From the NCBI GenBank assembly GCA_037043455.1, contig JAWPHD010011275.1, forward strand, positions 21,407-85,406: DNA of 64,000 nt. The letters are read 5' to 3'. Source of the stretch: Cyrtodaria siliqua. Its lineage: Eukaryota > Mollusca > Bivalvia > Adapedonta > Hiatellidae. Below the pieces are notes generated by a model that was given only the letters and a program-made list of their open reading frames with translations, did no database searches and was not told where the DNA came from. Numbering within the stretch: position 1 is the first letter of the stretch; every line of letters begins with the position of its first letter. Shown piece by piece: positions 45,670-58,400 of the stretch. The position numbers and the translations under genes were made by a program.

Positions 45670-47046
45670 ATGGAATACATACAATTAATTATTTCAACTA
45701 AAGACTGCGCTCAATGTCTTGTCGTATACTATTTATATTATTGAGCGTCGTAGACACAGCTTTCAATATTCGGAAAGGTGTTTCAGGCGATTTGTTCAAT
45801 ATCTACAAGTATGAGCACTAGTTAAGGTTTTGTTGTTGTTGTTTATTCAACTACTATTAAATTGTTGTCTTTACATAACATGTAATCACTATTGTATTAT
45901 TACATATATAATTTTACAACATTAGCCATTAACAGTTATATATAGGTAAATGTCTATATATAAATATCTAAGTACATAAAAACAGACTTAATAAAACTGT
46001 TAAATCTATATAAATTATGATACAAAACAGATGACTTTCTGTAAAATAAGTATCTGAACTGTTAAAAATTGAATAAATGTAAAAATTAATATAGTTAAAA
46101 GTGAATGTAATTTTTTTGACTCATGTACTATTTTTCTCAACTATCATTAATAATATGTAAATAGTCGTTTCCTATTATTTCCGTCATTGTGTTATGTATT
46201 TATACATGTATGTTATTGCTGTAATTTGCTTTATCTGTTCACTGATTTGTGAAATTAAGCAGTTTGAAATAAAGTAAAGTAAAGTAAAGTAAAGTAATTG
46301 CTATCTAGCTGAAGAACAATATGTGTTAAACTTGTCATGTTTATTCTAAAGTTAGAAATATAAATTAAAATAGTGTTGATTCTTTACTGTCATGTTGTTG
46401 TTTGAAAGTTTTATTATATTGCATATTGAAATGAGATAAGTGAAATAAAATATGTATTTAATTAGTTGTTAATATTGTTTTGTGTTTTCCGTACCATACA
46501 GTGTTCAGTCGTTTATATTGTATGCAGTCCCTATTTATGGACACCCTTATTGTTCATTGTCTAGAGATATGACACCTTTCGCTAATCGCGCATGTACACA
46601 ACAAATGTTACAGGTGTCAACACCTCCTCCAATGCACATTGTTCAAACATATTGAGAGATATAATATAAACATGAGTTTAACATTATCTCATAACTTAAA
46701 AATAATGTGTGATTACCGAATTCGCGGATGTTTGTACTTAATTAGAAAATTACAAGAGTTATAGTTTACATAATTTAAAACATGAATATATTTGTTCACG
46801 GCATAACAGGTCCGAAGAACACAAAGTTGTTTTTAAAAATCAACCATATATATATGTAAATTATTTTGCTTTAGACATCAATTGAACCTAATTACAACTG
46901 GCAGTTGACGATTTATTTTCATGCAAATCTATTTTCAAATGACCATTACCATACACCACATACTTATTTTGTTTAACTTTAATATTTGCTACCCAAAATA
47001 TTTGTATTATTTGTCCCATCTATTTACATGGTCCGCAAAATACCAG
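45670..47046. other. Intergenic DNA, no gene seen
   Basis: AT-rich, with a short (TAAAG)n run at about 46266-46296 preceded by AATAAA, which resembles the 3' end of another retroelement, though no body is recognisable upstream. Confidence 0.5.
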
Positions 47047-47129
47047 TCCGCGTTTTATACCTTACTGGTCCGCAGTCCGCTAGTCCGCAGTCCGCTAGTC
47101 CGCGTGTGTTAGTCCGCGTTTTATACCTA
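47047..47129. repeat. GTCCGC-rich short repeats bordering the satellite
   Basis: 'tagtccgcagtccgc' occurs twice in tandem, flanked on both sides by 'tccgcgttttatacct' (47047 and 47113). The satellite array starts three bases after the second flank. Confidence 0.8.
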
Positions 47130-47900
47130 CCCCACATGTTTGATGTTTTTTTCAGTTTTGATTACTTCTAACTTTATTTTGGTGTATTGGAATATGCATT
47201 CTTTGGGTTTTTTGGAGGCTATAAATAGAAAAATGTGAACCAATCAAAAACTTTCTAAAAGTAGTTAAAATGGCTGATTTTCACTGACGAGGAGATCAGC
47301 GTGGAATAACTTTTTAAAATGCCGGACTAGGTATGTAAAATTTAGCATTTCCTGATATGCAAGAGCATTATGAGTGCAGACATGACCCTGATATGTGTAG
47401 GAAAATTTTTTATTTTTATTTATTGACATTTGAAATATTACTAAAATTGCATTTTTAGCATGTTTTAAGGGGTGGGGTAATCTTAAAGAAATGGGACTAA
47501 AGTTGTTCAGAAAATGCTTTTTGATACTTTTATTTGGTATGGAAACATGGGTAATTTTATTGTCTTCTAAGAAATGTATGACACAATGATGATGTGATTT
47601 ATTTTTGCTCAAGGATTCAGGCTAAGAGCTTGTCAAGTGTTTGATGATTGAGAAATGTACATTAAACTGTGGAGTGCCCCCTTAAGGGTCAAACCTTTTT
47701 TTACTAAAACAGTCAAATGAAGGATTTTTTGTCTGTATTTCAACATATTTTCAAATTTTGTTACCATTCGGTTTGTTTGCGAAGAGAACTACTTCGGTTA
47801 GAATGTAATTTGTCGATAAGGCAAACCCGCATTGCTACGAAACCCAGATTATGAACACCTCGGTAAAATATGTATATTGTAATACTCCGCGATGCACCGT

Positions 47901-48222
47901 ATCTTGAGATATCTCGATATATGTCTAATTTATCTTGAGATACTCCATGTTGAGATATCACATTTTATCTTGAGATATCTCAATTTTTATTGAGATATTT
48001 GTATTGAGATATCTCAATTAATCTCAAGATATCTCAAGATATCTCAAGTTATCTTGAGATAACTGTCTTGAGATATCTTAAGTTGTTTTGAGATAATTAT
48101 CTTGAGATATCTCAATGTGTCTTGAGTCATTGATATCACAAAATAAATAGAGATATATCTTACAATTTCTCAAGATGTATCGCAACTTATCGTGAGATAT
48201 CTAACTTGCGATATCTCAAGAT
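47901..48222. repeat. Palindrome field within each satellite unit (shown for copy 1)
   Basis: About eleven GATATC sites in 320 bases, most within TTGAGATATCTCAA or close variants, each a perfect or near-perfect palindrome, plus paired copies such as CAAGATATCTCAAGATATCT. The same field occurs in every unit. Confidence 0.92.
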
Positions 48223-48448
48223 CCCATGTGTCTTGCGGTTGGTATATGCAATTTTAGTAGGATTTTCTAAGTCTGAGGTGGGCTTTTTGCCATTTAAAAA
48301 CTAACCATTGGTGTAATTCTTGGGTTTGCCATAACACTGTTTCAATATATGTACAGTTTGCTAATGGTAACGTCCCATTTAAGTACTGGTTGCTATGGTA
48401 TTTTGATGTCATAGTAAAATGACGTTAAACATAGAATAGCATGTCGGG

Positions 48449-48471
48449 TGACGTCATGTCACATGACGTCA
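48449..48471. promoter_or_regulatory. Paired CRE-like sites in a 23-bp palindrome, one pair per satellite unit
   Basis: TGACGTCATG, three bases, CATGACGTCA: two perfect TGACGTCA octamers 15 bases apart. TGACGTCA is the CREB/ATF consensus; binding or function here is not shown. The pair recurs in each complete unit. Confidence 0.7.
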
Positions 48472-48797
48472 TTATGTCGTGTCGCGTTAAAATAAAAAAA
48501 AATCGCATAAGATAGCGGCTTTATATAAATCGGGTTATAGGAGGCAACTTTTTAGAGAGGAAATGACTTCTGATTGCAAATTTCAGACCTTTTTCATGCT
48601 ATGGAAAAAAAACAGACCGAAAGAAAAAAGTTTGCAAAAAAGCTGTTAAAAAGGCTATTTCAGTGTTATCTTAAAAAGGTGCTGTTAGGCCAATTTTTGG
48701 ACAATCGCAATAATACGTATGTCAAGACGTCCGGAATAAATTCGCGAAATGGAAAAAGGGGCGTTTCAATTTTTTTTAACGGACAACTTTCCCTTAA

Positions 48798-49449
48798 GGG
48801 GGCACTCCTCAGTTTCGCATGAATGTCCATGGTGTAAATCAGAAAGAAATCAACTAAGCATCTTTTAGGTCCATTGATGGTCTTTATAATAATTATGAAG
48901 CACATGTTTGATGTTTTTTTCAGTTTTGATTACTTCTAACTTTATTTTGGTGTATTGGAATATGCATTCTTTGGGTTTTTTGGAGGCTATAAATAGAAAA
49001 ATGTGAACCAATCAAAAACTTTCTAAAAGTAGTTAAAATGGCTGATTTTCACTGACGAGGAGATCAGCGTGGAATAACTTTTTAAAATGCCGGACTAGGT
49101 ATGTAAAATTTAGCATTTCCTGATATGCAAGAGCATTATGAGTGCAGACATGACCCTGATATGTGTAGGAAAATTTTTTATTTTTATTTATTGACATTTG
49201 AAATATTGCTAAAATTGCATTTTTAGCATGTTTTAAGGGGTGGGGTAATCTTAAAGAAATGGGACTAAAGTTGTTCAGAAAATGCTTTTTGATACTTTTA
49301 TTTGGTATGGAAACATGGGTAATTTTATTGTCTTCTAAGAAATGTATGACACAATGATGATGTGATTTATTTTTGCTCAAGGATTCAGGCTAAGAGCTTG
49401 TCAAGTGTTTGATGATTGAGAAATGTACATTAAACTGTGGAGTGCCCCC
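48798..49449. mobile_element. MITE-like 652-bp segment within each satellite unit (shown across copies 1-2)
   Basis: Bounded by GGGGGCACTCCTCAGTTT and its near-complement AAACTGTGGAGTGCCCCC, with TTAA immediately outside both ends (48794-48797 and 49450-49453). This reads as a TTAA-inserting non-autonomous element that became part of the satellite unit. In copy 1 the array boundary at 47133 falls inside it, so only its right part (to 47681) is present. The alternative reading, that the inverted repeats bound the other 1.1 kb of the unit, cannot be excluded. Confidence 0.65.
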
Positions 49450-52400
49450 TTAAGGGTCAAACCTTTTTTTACTAAAACAGTCAAATGAAGGATTTTTTGT
49501 CTGTATTTCAACATATTTTCAAATTTTGTTACCATTCGGTTTGTTTGCGAAGAGAACTACTTCGGTTAGAATGTAATTTGTCGATAAGGCAAACCCGCAT
49601 TGCTACGAAACCCAGATTATGAACACCTCGGTAAAATATGTATATTGTAATACTCCGCGATGCACCGTATCTTGAGATATCTCGATATATGTCTAATTTA
49701 TCTTGAGATACTCCATGTTGAGATATCACATTTTATCTTGAGATATCTCAATTTTTATTGAGATATTTGTATTGAGATATCTCAATTAATCTCAAGATAT
49801 CTCAAGATATCTCAAGTTATCTTGAGATAACTGTCTTGAGATATCTTAAGTTGTTTTGAGATAATTATCTTGAGATATCTCAATGTGTCTTGAGTCATTG
49901 ATATCACAAAATAAATAGAGATATATCTTACAATTTCTCAAGATGTATCGCAACTTATCGTGAGATATCTAACTTGCGATATCTCAAGATCCCATGTGTC
50001 TTGCGGTTGGTATATGCAATTTTAGTAGGATTTTCTAAGTCTGAGGTGGGCTTTTTGCCATTTAAAAACTAACCATTGGTGTAATTCTTGGGTTTGCCAT
50101 AACACTGTTTCAATATATGTACAGTTTGCTAATGGTAACGTCCCATTTAAGTACTGGTTGCTATGGTATTTTGATGTCATAGTAAAATGACGTTAAACAT
50201 AGAATAGCATGTCGGGTGACGTCATGTCACATGACGTCATTATGTCGTGTCGCGTTAAAATAAAAAAAAAATCGCATAAGATAGCGGCTTTATATAAATC
50301 GGGTTATAGGAGGCAACTTTTTAGAGAGGAAATGACTTCTGATTGCAAATTTCAGACCTTTTTCATGCTATGGAAAAAAAACAGACCGAAAGAAAAAAGT
50401 TTGCAAAAAAGCTGTTAAAAAGGCTATTTCAGTGTTATCTTAAAAAGGTGCTGTTAGGCCAATTTTTGGACAATCGCAATAATACGTATGTCAAGACGTC
50501 CGGAATAAATTCGCGAAATGGAAAAAGGGGCGTTTCAATTTTTTTTAACGGACAACTTTCCCTTAAGGGGGCACTCCTCAGTTTCGCATGAATGTCCATG
50601 GTGTAAATCAGAAAGAAATCAACTAAGCATCTTTTAGGTCCATTGATGGTCTTTATAATAATTATGAAGCACATGTTTGATGTTTTTTTCAGTTTTGATT
50701 ACTTCTAACTTTATTTTGGTGTATTGGAATATGCATTCTTTGGGTTTTTTGGAGGCTATAAATAGAAAAATGTGAACCAATCAAAAACTTTCTAAAAGTA
50801 GTTAAAATGGCTGATTTTCACTGACGAGGAGATCAGCGTGGAATAACTTTTTAAAATGCCGGACTAGGTATGTAAAATTTAGCATTTCCTGATATGCAAG
50901 AGCATTATGAGTGCAGACATGACCCTGATATGTGTAGGAAAATTTTTTATTTTTATTTATTGACATTTGAAATATTGCTAAAATTGCATTTTTAGCATGT
51001 TTTAAGGGGTGGGGTAATCTTAAAGAAATGGGACTAAAGTTGTTCAGAAAATGCTTTTTGATACTTTTATTTGGTATGGAAACATGGGTAATTTTATTGT
51101 CTTCTAAGAAATGTATGACACAATGATGATGTGATTTATTTTTGCTCAAGGATTCAGGCTAAGAGCTTGTCAAGTGTTTGATGATTGAGAAATGTACATT
51201 AAACTGTGGAGTGCCCCCTTAAGGGTCAAACCTTTTTTTACTAAAACAGTCAAATGAAGGATTTTTTGTCTGTATTTCAACATATTTTCAAATTTTGTTA
51301 CCATTCGGTTTGTTTGCGAAGAGAACTACTTCGGTTAGAATGTAATTTGTCGATAAGGCAAACCCGCATTGCTACGAAACCCAGATTATGAACACCTCGG
51401 TAAAATATGTATATTGTAATACTCCGCGATGCACCGTATCTTGAGATATCTCGATATATGTCTAATTTATCTTGAGATACTCCATGTTGAGATATCACAT
51501 TTTATCTTGAGATATCTCAATTTTTATTGAGATATTTGTATTGAGATATCTCAATTAATCTCAAGATATCTCAAGATATCTCAAGTTATCTTGAGATAAC
51601 TGTCTTGAGATATCTTAAGTTGTTTTGAGATAATTATCTTGAGATATCTCAATGTGTCTTGAGTCATTGATATCACAAAATAAATAGAGATATATCTTAC
51701 AATTTCTCAAGATGTATCGCAACTTATCGTGAGATATCTAACTTGCGATATCTCAAGATCCCATGTGTCTTGCGGTTGGTATATGCAATTTTAGTAGGAT
51801 TTTCTAAGTCTGAGGTGGGCTTTTTGCCATTTAAAAACTAACCATTGGTGTAATTCTTGGGTTTGCCATAACACTGTTTCAATATATGTACAGTTTGCTA
51901 ATGGTAACGTCCCATTTAAGTACTGGTTGCTATGGTATTTTGATGTCATAGTAAAATGACGTTAAACATAGAATAGCATGTCGGGTGACGTCATGTCACA
52001 TGACGTCATTATGTCGTGTCGCGTTAAAATAAAAAAAAAATCGCATAAGATAGCGGCTTTATATAAATCGGGTTATAGGAGGCAACTTTTTAGAGAGGAA
52101 ATGACTTCTGATTGCAAATTTCAGACCTTTTTCATGCTATGGAAAAAAAACAGACCGAAAGAAAAAAGTTTGCAAAAAAGCTGTTAAAAAGGCTATTTCA
52201 GTGTTATCTTAAAAAGGTGCTGTTAGGCCAATTTTTGGACAATCGCAATAATACGTATGTCAAGACGTCCGGAATAAATTCGCGAAATGGAAAAAGGGGC
52301 GTTTCAATTTTTTTTAACGGACAACTTTCCCTTAAGGGGGCACTCCTCAGTTTCGCATGAATGTCCATGGTGTAAATCAGAAAGAAATCAACTAAGCATC

Positions 52401-55400
52401 TTTTAGGTCCATTGATGGTCTTTATAATAATTATGAAGCACATGTTTGATGTTTTTTTCAGTTTTGATTACTTCTAACTTTATTTTGGTGTATTGGAATA
52501 TGCATTCTTTGGGTTTTTTGGAGGCTATAAATAGAAAAATGTGAACCAATCAAAAACTTTCTAAAAGTAGTTAAAATGGCTGATTTTCACTGACGAGGAG
52601 ATCAGCGTGGAATAACTTTTTAAAATGCCGGACTAGGTATGTAAAATTTAGCATTTCCTGATATGCAAGAGCATTATGAGTGCAGACATGACCCTGATAT
52701 GTGTAGGAAAATTTTTTATTTTTATTTATTGACATTTGAAATATTGCTAAAATTGCATTTTTAGCATGTTTTAAGGGGTGGGGTAATCTTAAAGAAATGG
52801 GACTAAAGTTGTTCAGAAAATGCTTTTTGATACTTTTATTTGGTATGGAAACATGGGTAATTTTATTGTCTTCTAAGAAATGTATGACACAATGATGATG
52901 TGATTTATTTTTGCTCAAGGATTCAGGCTAAGAGCTTGTCAAGTGTTTGATGATTGAGAAATGTACATTAAACTGTGGAGTGCCCCCTTAAGGGTCAAAC
53001 CTTTTTTTTCTAAAACAGTCAAATGAAGGATTTTTTGTCTGTATTTCAACATATTTTCAAATTTTGTTACCATTCGGTTTGTTTGCGAAGAGAACTACTT
53101 CGGTTAGAATGTAATTTGTCGATAAGGCAAACCCGCATTGCTACGAAACCCAGATTATGAACACCTCGGTAAAATATGTATATTGTAATACTCCGCGATG
53201 CACCGTATCTTGAGATATCTCGATATATGTCTAATTTATCTTGAGATACTCCATGTTGAGATATCACATTTTATCTTGAGATATCTCAATTTTTATTGAG
53301 ATATTTGTATTGAGATATCTCAATTAATCTCAAGATATCTCAAGATATCTCAAGTTATCTTGAGATAACTGTCTTGAGATATCTTAAGTTGTTTTGAGAT
53401 AATTATCTTGAGATATCTCAATGTGTCTTGAGTCATTGATATCACAAAATAAATAGAGATATATCTTACAATTTCTCAAGATGTATCGCAACTTATCGTG
53501 AGATATCTAACTTGCGATATCTCAAGATCCCATGTGTCTTGCGGTTGGTATATGCAATTTTAGTAGGATTTTCTAAGTCTGAGGTGGGCTTTTTGCCATT
53601 TAAAAACTAACCATTGGTGTAATTCTTGGGTTTGCCATAACACTGTTTCAATATATGTACAGTTTGCTAATGGTAACGTCCCATTTAAGTACTGGTTGCT
53701 ATGGTATTTTGATGTCATAGTAAAATGACGTTAAACATAGAATAGCATGTCGGGTGACGTCATGTCACATGACGTCATTATGTCGTGTCGCGTTAAAATA
53801 AAAAAAAAATCGCATAAGATAGCGGCTTTATATAAATCGGGTTATAGGAGGCAACTTTTTAGAGAGGAAATGACTTCTGATTGCAAATTTCAGACCTTTT
53901 TCATGCTATGGAAAAAAAACAGACCGAAAGAAAAAAGTTTGCAAAAAAGCTGTTAAAAAGGCTATTTCAGTGTTATCTTAAAAAGGTGCTGTTAGGCCAA
54001 TTTTTGGACAATCGCAATAATACGTATGTCAAGACGTCCGGAATAAATTCGCGAAATGGAAAAAGGGGCGTTTCAATTTTTTTTAACGGACAACTTTCCC
54101 TTAAGGGGGCACTCCTCAGTTTCGCATGAATGTCCATGGTGTAAATCAGAAAGAAATCAACTAAGCATCTTTTAGGTCCATTGATGGTCTTTATAATAAT
54201 TATGAAGCACATGTTTGATGTTTTTTTCAGTTTTGATTACTTCTAACTTTATTTTGGTGTATTGGAATATGCATTCTTTGGGTTTTTTGGAGGCTATAAA
54301 TAGAAAAATGTGAACCAATCAAAAACTTTCTAAAAGTAGTTAAAATGGCTGATTTTCACTGACGAGGAGATCAGCGTGGAATAACTTTTTAAAATGCCGG
54401 ACTAGGTATGTAAAATTTAGCATTTCCTGATATGCAAGAGCATTATGAGTGCAGACATGACCCTGATATGTGTAGGAACATTTTTTATTTTTATTTATTG
54501 ACATTTGAAATATTGCTAAAATTGCATTTTTAGCATGTTTTAAGGGGTGGGGTAATCTTAAAGAAATGGGACTAAAGTTGTTCAGAAAATGCTTTTTGAT
54601 ACTTTTATTTGGTATGGAAACATGGGTAATTTTATTGTCTTCTAAGAAATGTATGACACAATGATGATGTGATTTATTTTTGCTCAAGGATTCAGGCTAA
54701 GAGCTTGTCAAGTGTTTGATGATTGAGAAATGTACATTAAACTGTGGAGTGCCCCCTTAAGGGTCAAACCTTTTTTTACTAAAACAGTCAAATGAAGGAT
54801 TTTTTGTCTGTATTTCAACATATTTTCAAATTTTGTTACCATTCGGTTTGTTTGCGAAGAGAACTACTTCGGTTAGAATGTAATTTGTCGATAAGGCAAA
54901 CCCGCATTGCTACGAAACCCAGATTATGAACACCTCGGTAAAATATGTATATTGTAATACTCCGCGATGCACCGTATCTTGAGATATCTCGATATATGTC
55001 TAATTTATCTTGAGATACTCCATGTTGAGATATCACATTTTATCTTGAGATATCTCAATTTTTATTGAGATATTTGTATTGAGATATCTCAATTAATCTC
55101 AAGATATCTCAAGATATCTCAAGTTATCTTGAGATAACTGTCTTGAGATATCTTAAGTTGTTTTGAGATAATTATCTTGAGATATCTCAATGTGTCTTGA
55201 GTCATTGATATCACAAAATAAATAGAGATATATCTTACAATTTCTCAAGATGTATCGCAACTTATCGTGAGATATCTAACTTGCGATATCTCAAGATCCC
55301 ATGTGTCTTGCGGTTGGTATATGCAATTTTAGTAGGATTTTCTAAGTCTGAGGTGGGCTTTTTGCCATTTAAAAACTAACCATTGGTGTAATTCTTGGGT

Positions 55401-58400
55401 TTGCCATAACACTGTTTCAATATATGTACAGTTTGCTAATGGTAACGTCCCATTTAAGTACTGGTTGCTATGGTATTTTGATGTCATAGTAAAATGACGT
55501 TAAACATAGAATAGCATGTCGGGTGACGTCATGTCACATGACGTCATTATGTCGTGTCGCGTTAAAATAAAAAAAAATCGCATAAGATAGCGGCTTTATA
55601 TAAATCGGGTTATAGGAGGCAACTTTTTAGAGAGGAAATGACTTCTGATTGCAAATTTCAGACCTTTTTCATGCTATGGAAAAAAAACAGACCGAAAGAA
55701 AAAAGTTTGCAAAAAAGCTGTTAAAAAGGCTATTTCAGTGTTATCTTAAAAAGGTGCTGTTAGGCCAATTTTTGGACAATCGCAATAATACGTATGTCAA
55801 GACGTCCGGAATAAATTCGCGAAATGGAAAAAGGGGCGTTTCAATTTTTTTTAACGGACAACTTTCCCTTAAGGGGGCACTCCTCAGTTTCGCATGAATG
55901 TCCATGGTGTAAATCAGAAAGAAATCAACTAAGCATCTTTTAGGTCCATTGATGGTCTTTATAATAATTATGAAGCACATGTTTGATGTTTTTTTCAGTT
56001 TTGATTACTTCTAACTTTATTTTGGTGTATTGGAATATGCATTCTTTGGGTTTTTTGGAGGCTATAAATAGAAAAATGTGAACCAATCAAAAACTTTCTA
56101 AAAGTAGTTAAAATGGCTGATTTTCACTGACGAGGAGATCAGCGTGGAATAACTTTTTAAAATGCCGGACTAGGTATGTAAAATTTAGCATTTCCTGATA
56201 TGCAAGAGCATTATGAGTGCAGACATGACCCTGATATGTGTAGGAAAATTTTTTATTTTTATTTATTGACATTTGAAATATTGCTAAAATTGCATTTTTA
56301 GCATGTTTTAAGGGGTGGGGTAATCTTAAAGAAATGGGACTAAAGTTGTTCAGAAAATGCTTTTTGATACTTTTATTTGGTATGGAAACATGGGTAATTT
56401 TATTGTCTTCTAAGAAATGTATGACACAATGATGATGTGATTTATTTTTGCTCAAGGATTCAGGCTAAGAGCTTGTCAAGTGTTTGATGATTGAGAAATG
56501 TACATTAAACTGTGGAGTGCCCCCTTAAGGGTCAAACCTTTTTTTACTAAAACAGTCAAATGAAGGATTTTTTGTCTGTATTTCAACATATTTTCAAATT
56601 TTGTTACCATTCGGTTTGTTTGCGAAGAGAACTACTTCGGTTAGAATGTAATTTGTCGATAAGGCAAACCCGCATTGCTACGAAACCCAGATTATGAACA
56701 CCTCGGTAAAATATGTATATTGTAATACTCCGCGATGCACCGTATCTTGAGATATCTCGATATATGTCTAATTTATCTTGAGATACTCCATGTTGAGATA
56801 TCACATTTTATCTTGAGATATCTCAATTTTTATTGAGATATTTGTATTGAGATATCTCAATTAATCTCAAGATATCTCAAGATATCTCAAGTTATCTTGA
56901 GATAACTGTCTTGAGATATCTTAAGTTGTTTTGAGATAATTATCTTGAGATATCTCAATGTGTCTTGAGTCATTGATATCACAAAATAAATAGAGATATA
57001 TCTTACAATTTCTCAAGATGTATCGCAACTTATCGTGAGATATCTAACTTGCGATATCTCAAGATCCCATGTGTCTTGCGGTTGGTATATGCAATTTTAG
57101 TAGGATTTTCTAAGTCTGAGGTGGGCTTTTTGCCATTTAAAAACTAACCATTGGTGTAATTCTTGGGTTTGCCATAACACTGTTTCAATATATGTACAGT
57201 TTGCTAATGGTAACGTCCCATTTAAGTACTGGTTGCTATGGTATTTTGATGTCATAGTAAAATGACGTTAAACATAGAATAGCATGTCGGGTGACGTCAT
57301 GTCACATGACGTCATTATGTCGTGTCGCGTTAAAATAAAAAAAAATCGCATAAGATAGCGGCTTTATATAAATCGGGTTATAGGAGGCAACTTTTTAGAG
57401 AGGAAATGACTTCTGATTGCAAATTTCAGACCTTTTTCATGCTATGGAAAAAAAACAGACCGAAAGAAAAAAGTTTGCAAAAAAGCTGTTAAAAAGGCTA
57501 TTTCAGTGTTATCTTAAAAAGGTGCTGTTAGGCCAATTTTTGGACAATCGCAATAATACGTATGTCAAGACGTCCGGAATAAATTCGCGAAATGGAAAAA
57601 GGGGCGTTTCAATTTTTTTTAACGGACAACTTTCCCTTAAGGGGGCACTCCTCAGTTTCGCATGAATGTCCATGGTGTAAATCAGAAAGAAATCAACTAA
57701 GCATCTTTTAGGTCCATTGATGGTCTTTATAATAATTATGAAGCACATGTTTGATGTTTTTTTCAGTTTTGATTACTTCTAACTTTATTTTGGTGTATTG
57801 GAATATGCATTCTTTGGGTTTTTTGGAGGCTATAAATAGAAAAATGTGAACCAATCAAAAACTTTCTAAAAGTAGTTAAAATGGCTGATTTTCACTGACG
57901 AGGAGATCAGCGTGGAATAACTTTTTAAAATGCCGGACTAGGTATGTAAAATTTAGCATTTCCTGATATGCAAGAGCATTATGAGTGCAGACATGACCCT
58001 GATATGTGTAGGAAAATTTTTTATTTTTATTTATTGACATTTGAAATATTGCTAAAATTGCATTTTTAGCATGTTTTAAGGGGTGGGGTAATCTTAAAGA
58101 AATGGGACTAAAGTTGTTCAGAAAATGCTTTTTGATACTTTTATTTGGTATGGAAACATGGGTAATTTTATTGTCTTCTAAGAAATGTATGACACAATGA
58201 TGATGTGATTTATTTTTGCTCAAGGATTCAGGCTAAGAGCTTGTCAAGTGTTTGATGATTGAGAAATGTACATTAAACTGTGGAGTGCCCCCTTAAGGGT
58301 CAAACCTTTTTTTACTAAAACAGTCAAATGAAGGATTTTTTGTCTGTATTTCAACATATTTTCAAATTTTGTTACCATTCGGTTTGTTTGCGAAGAGAAC

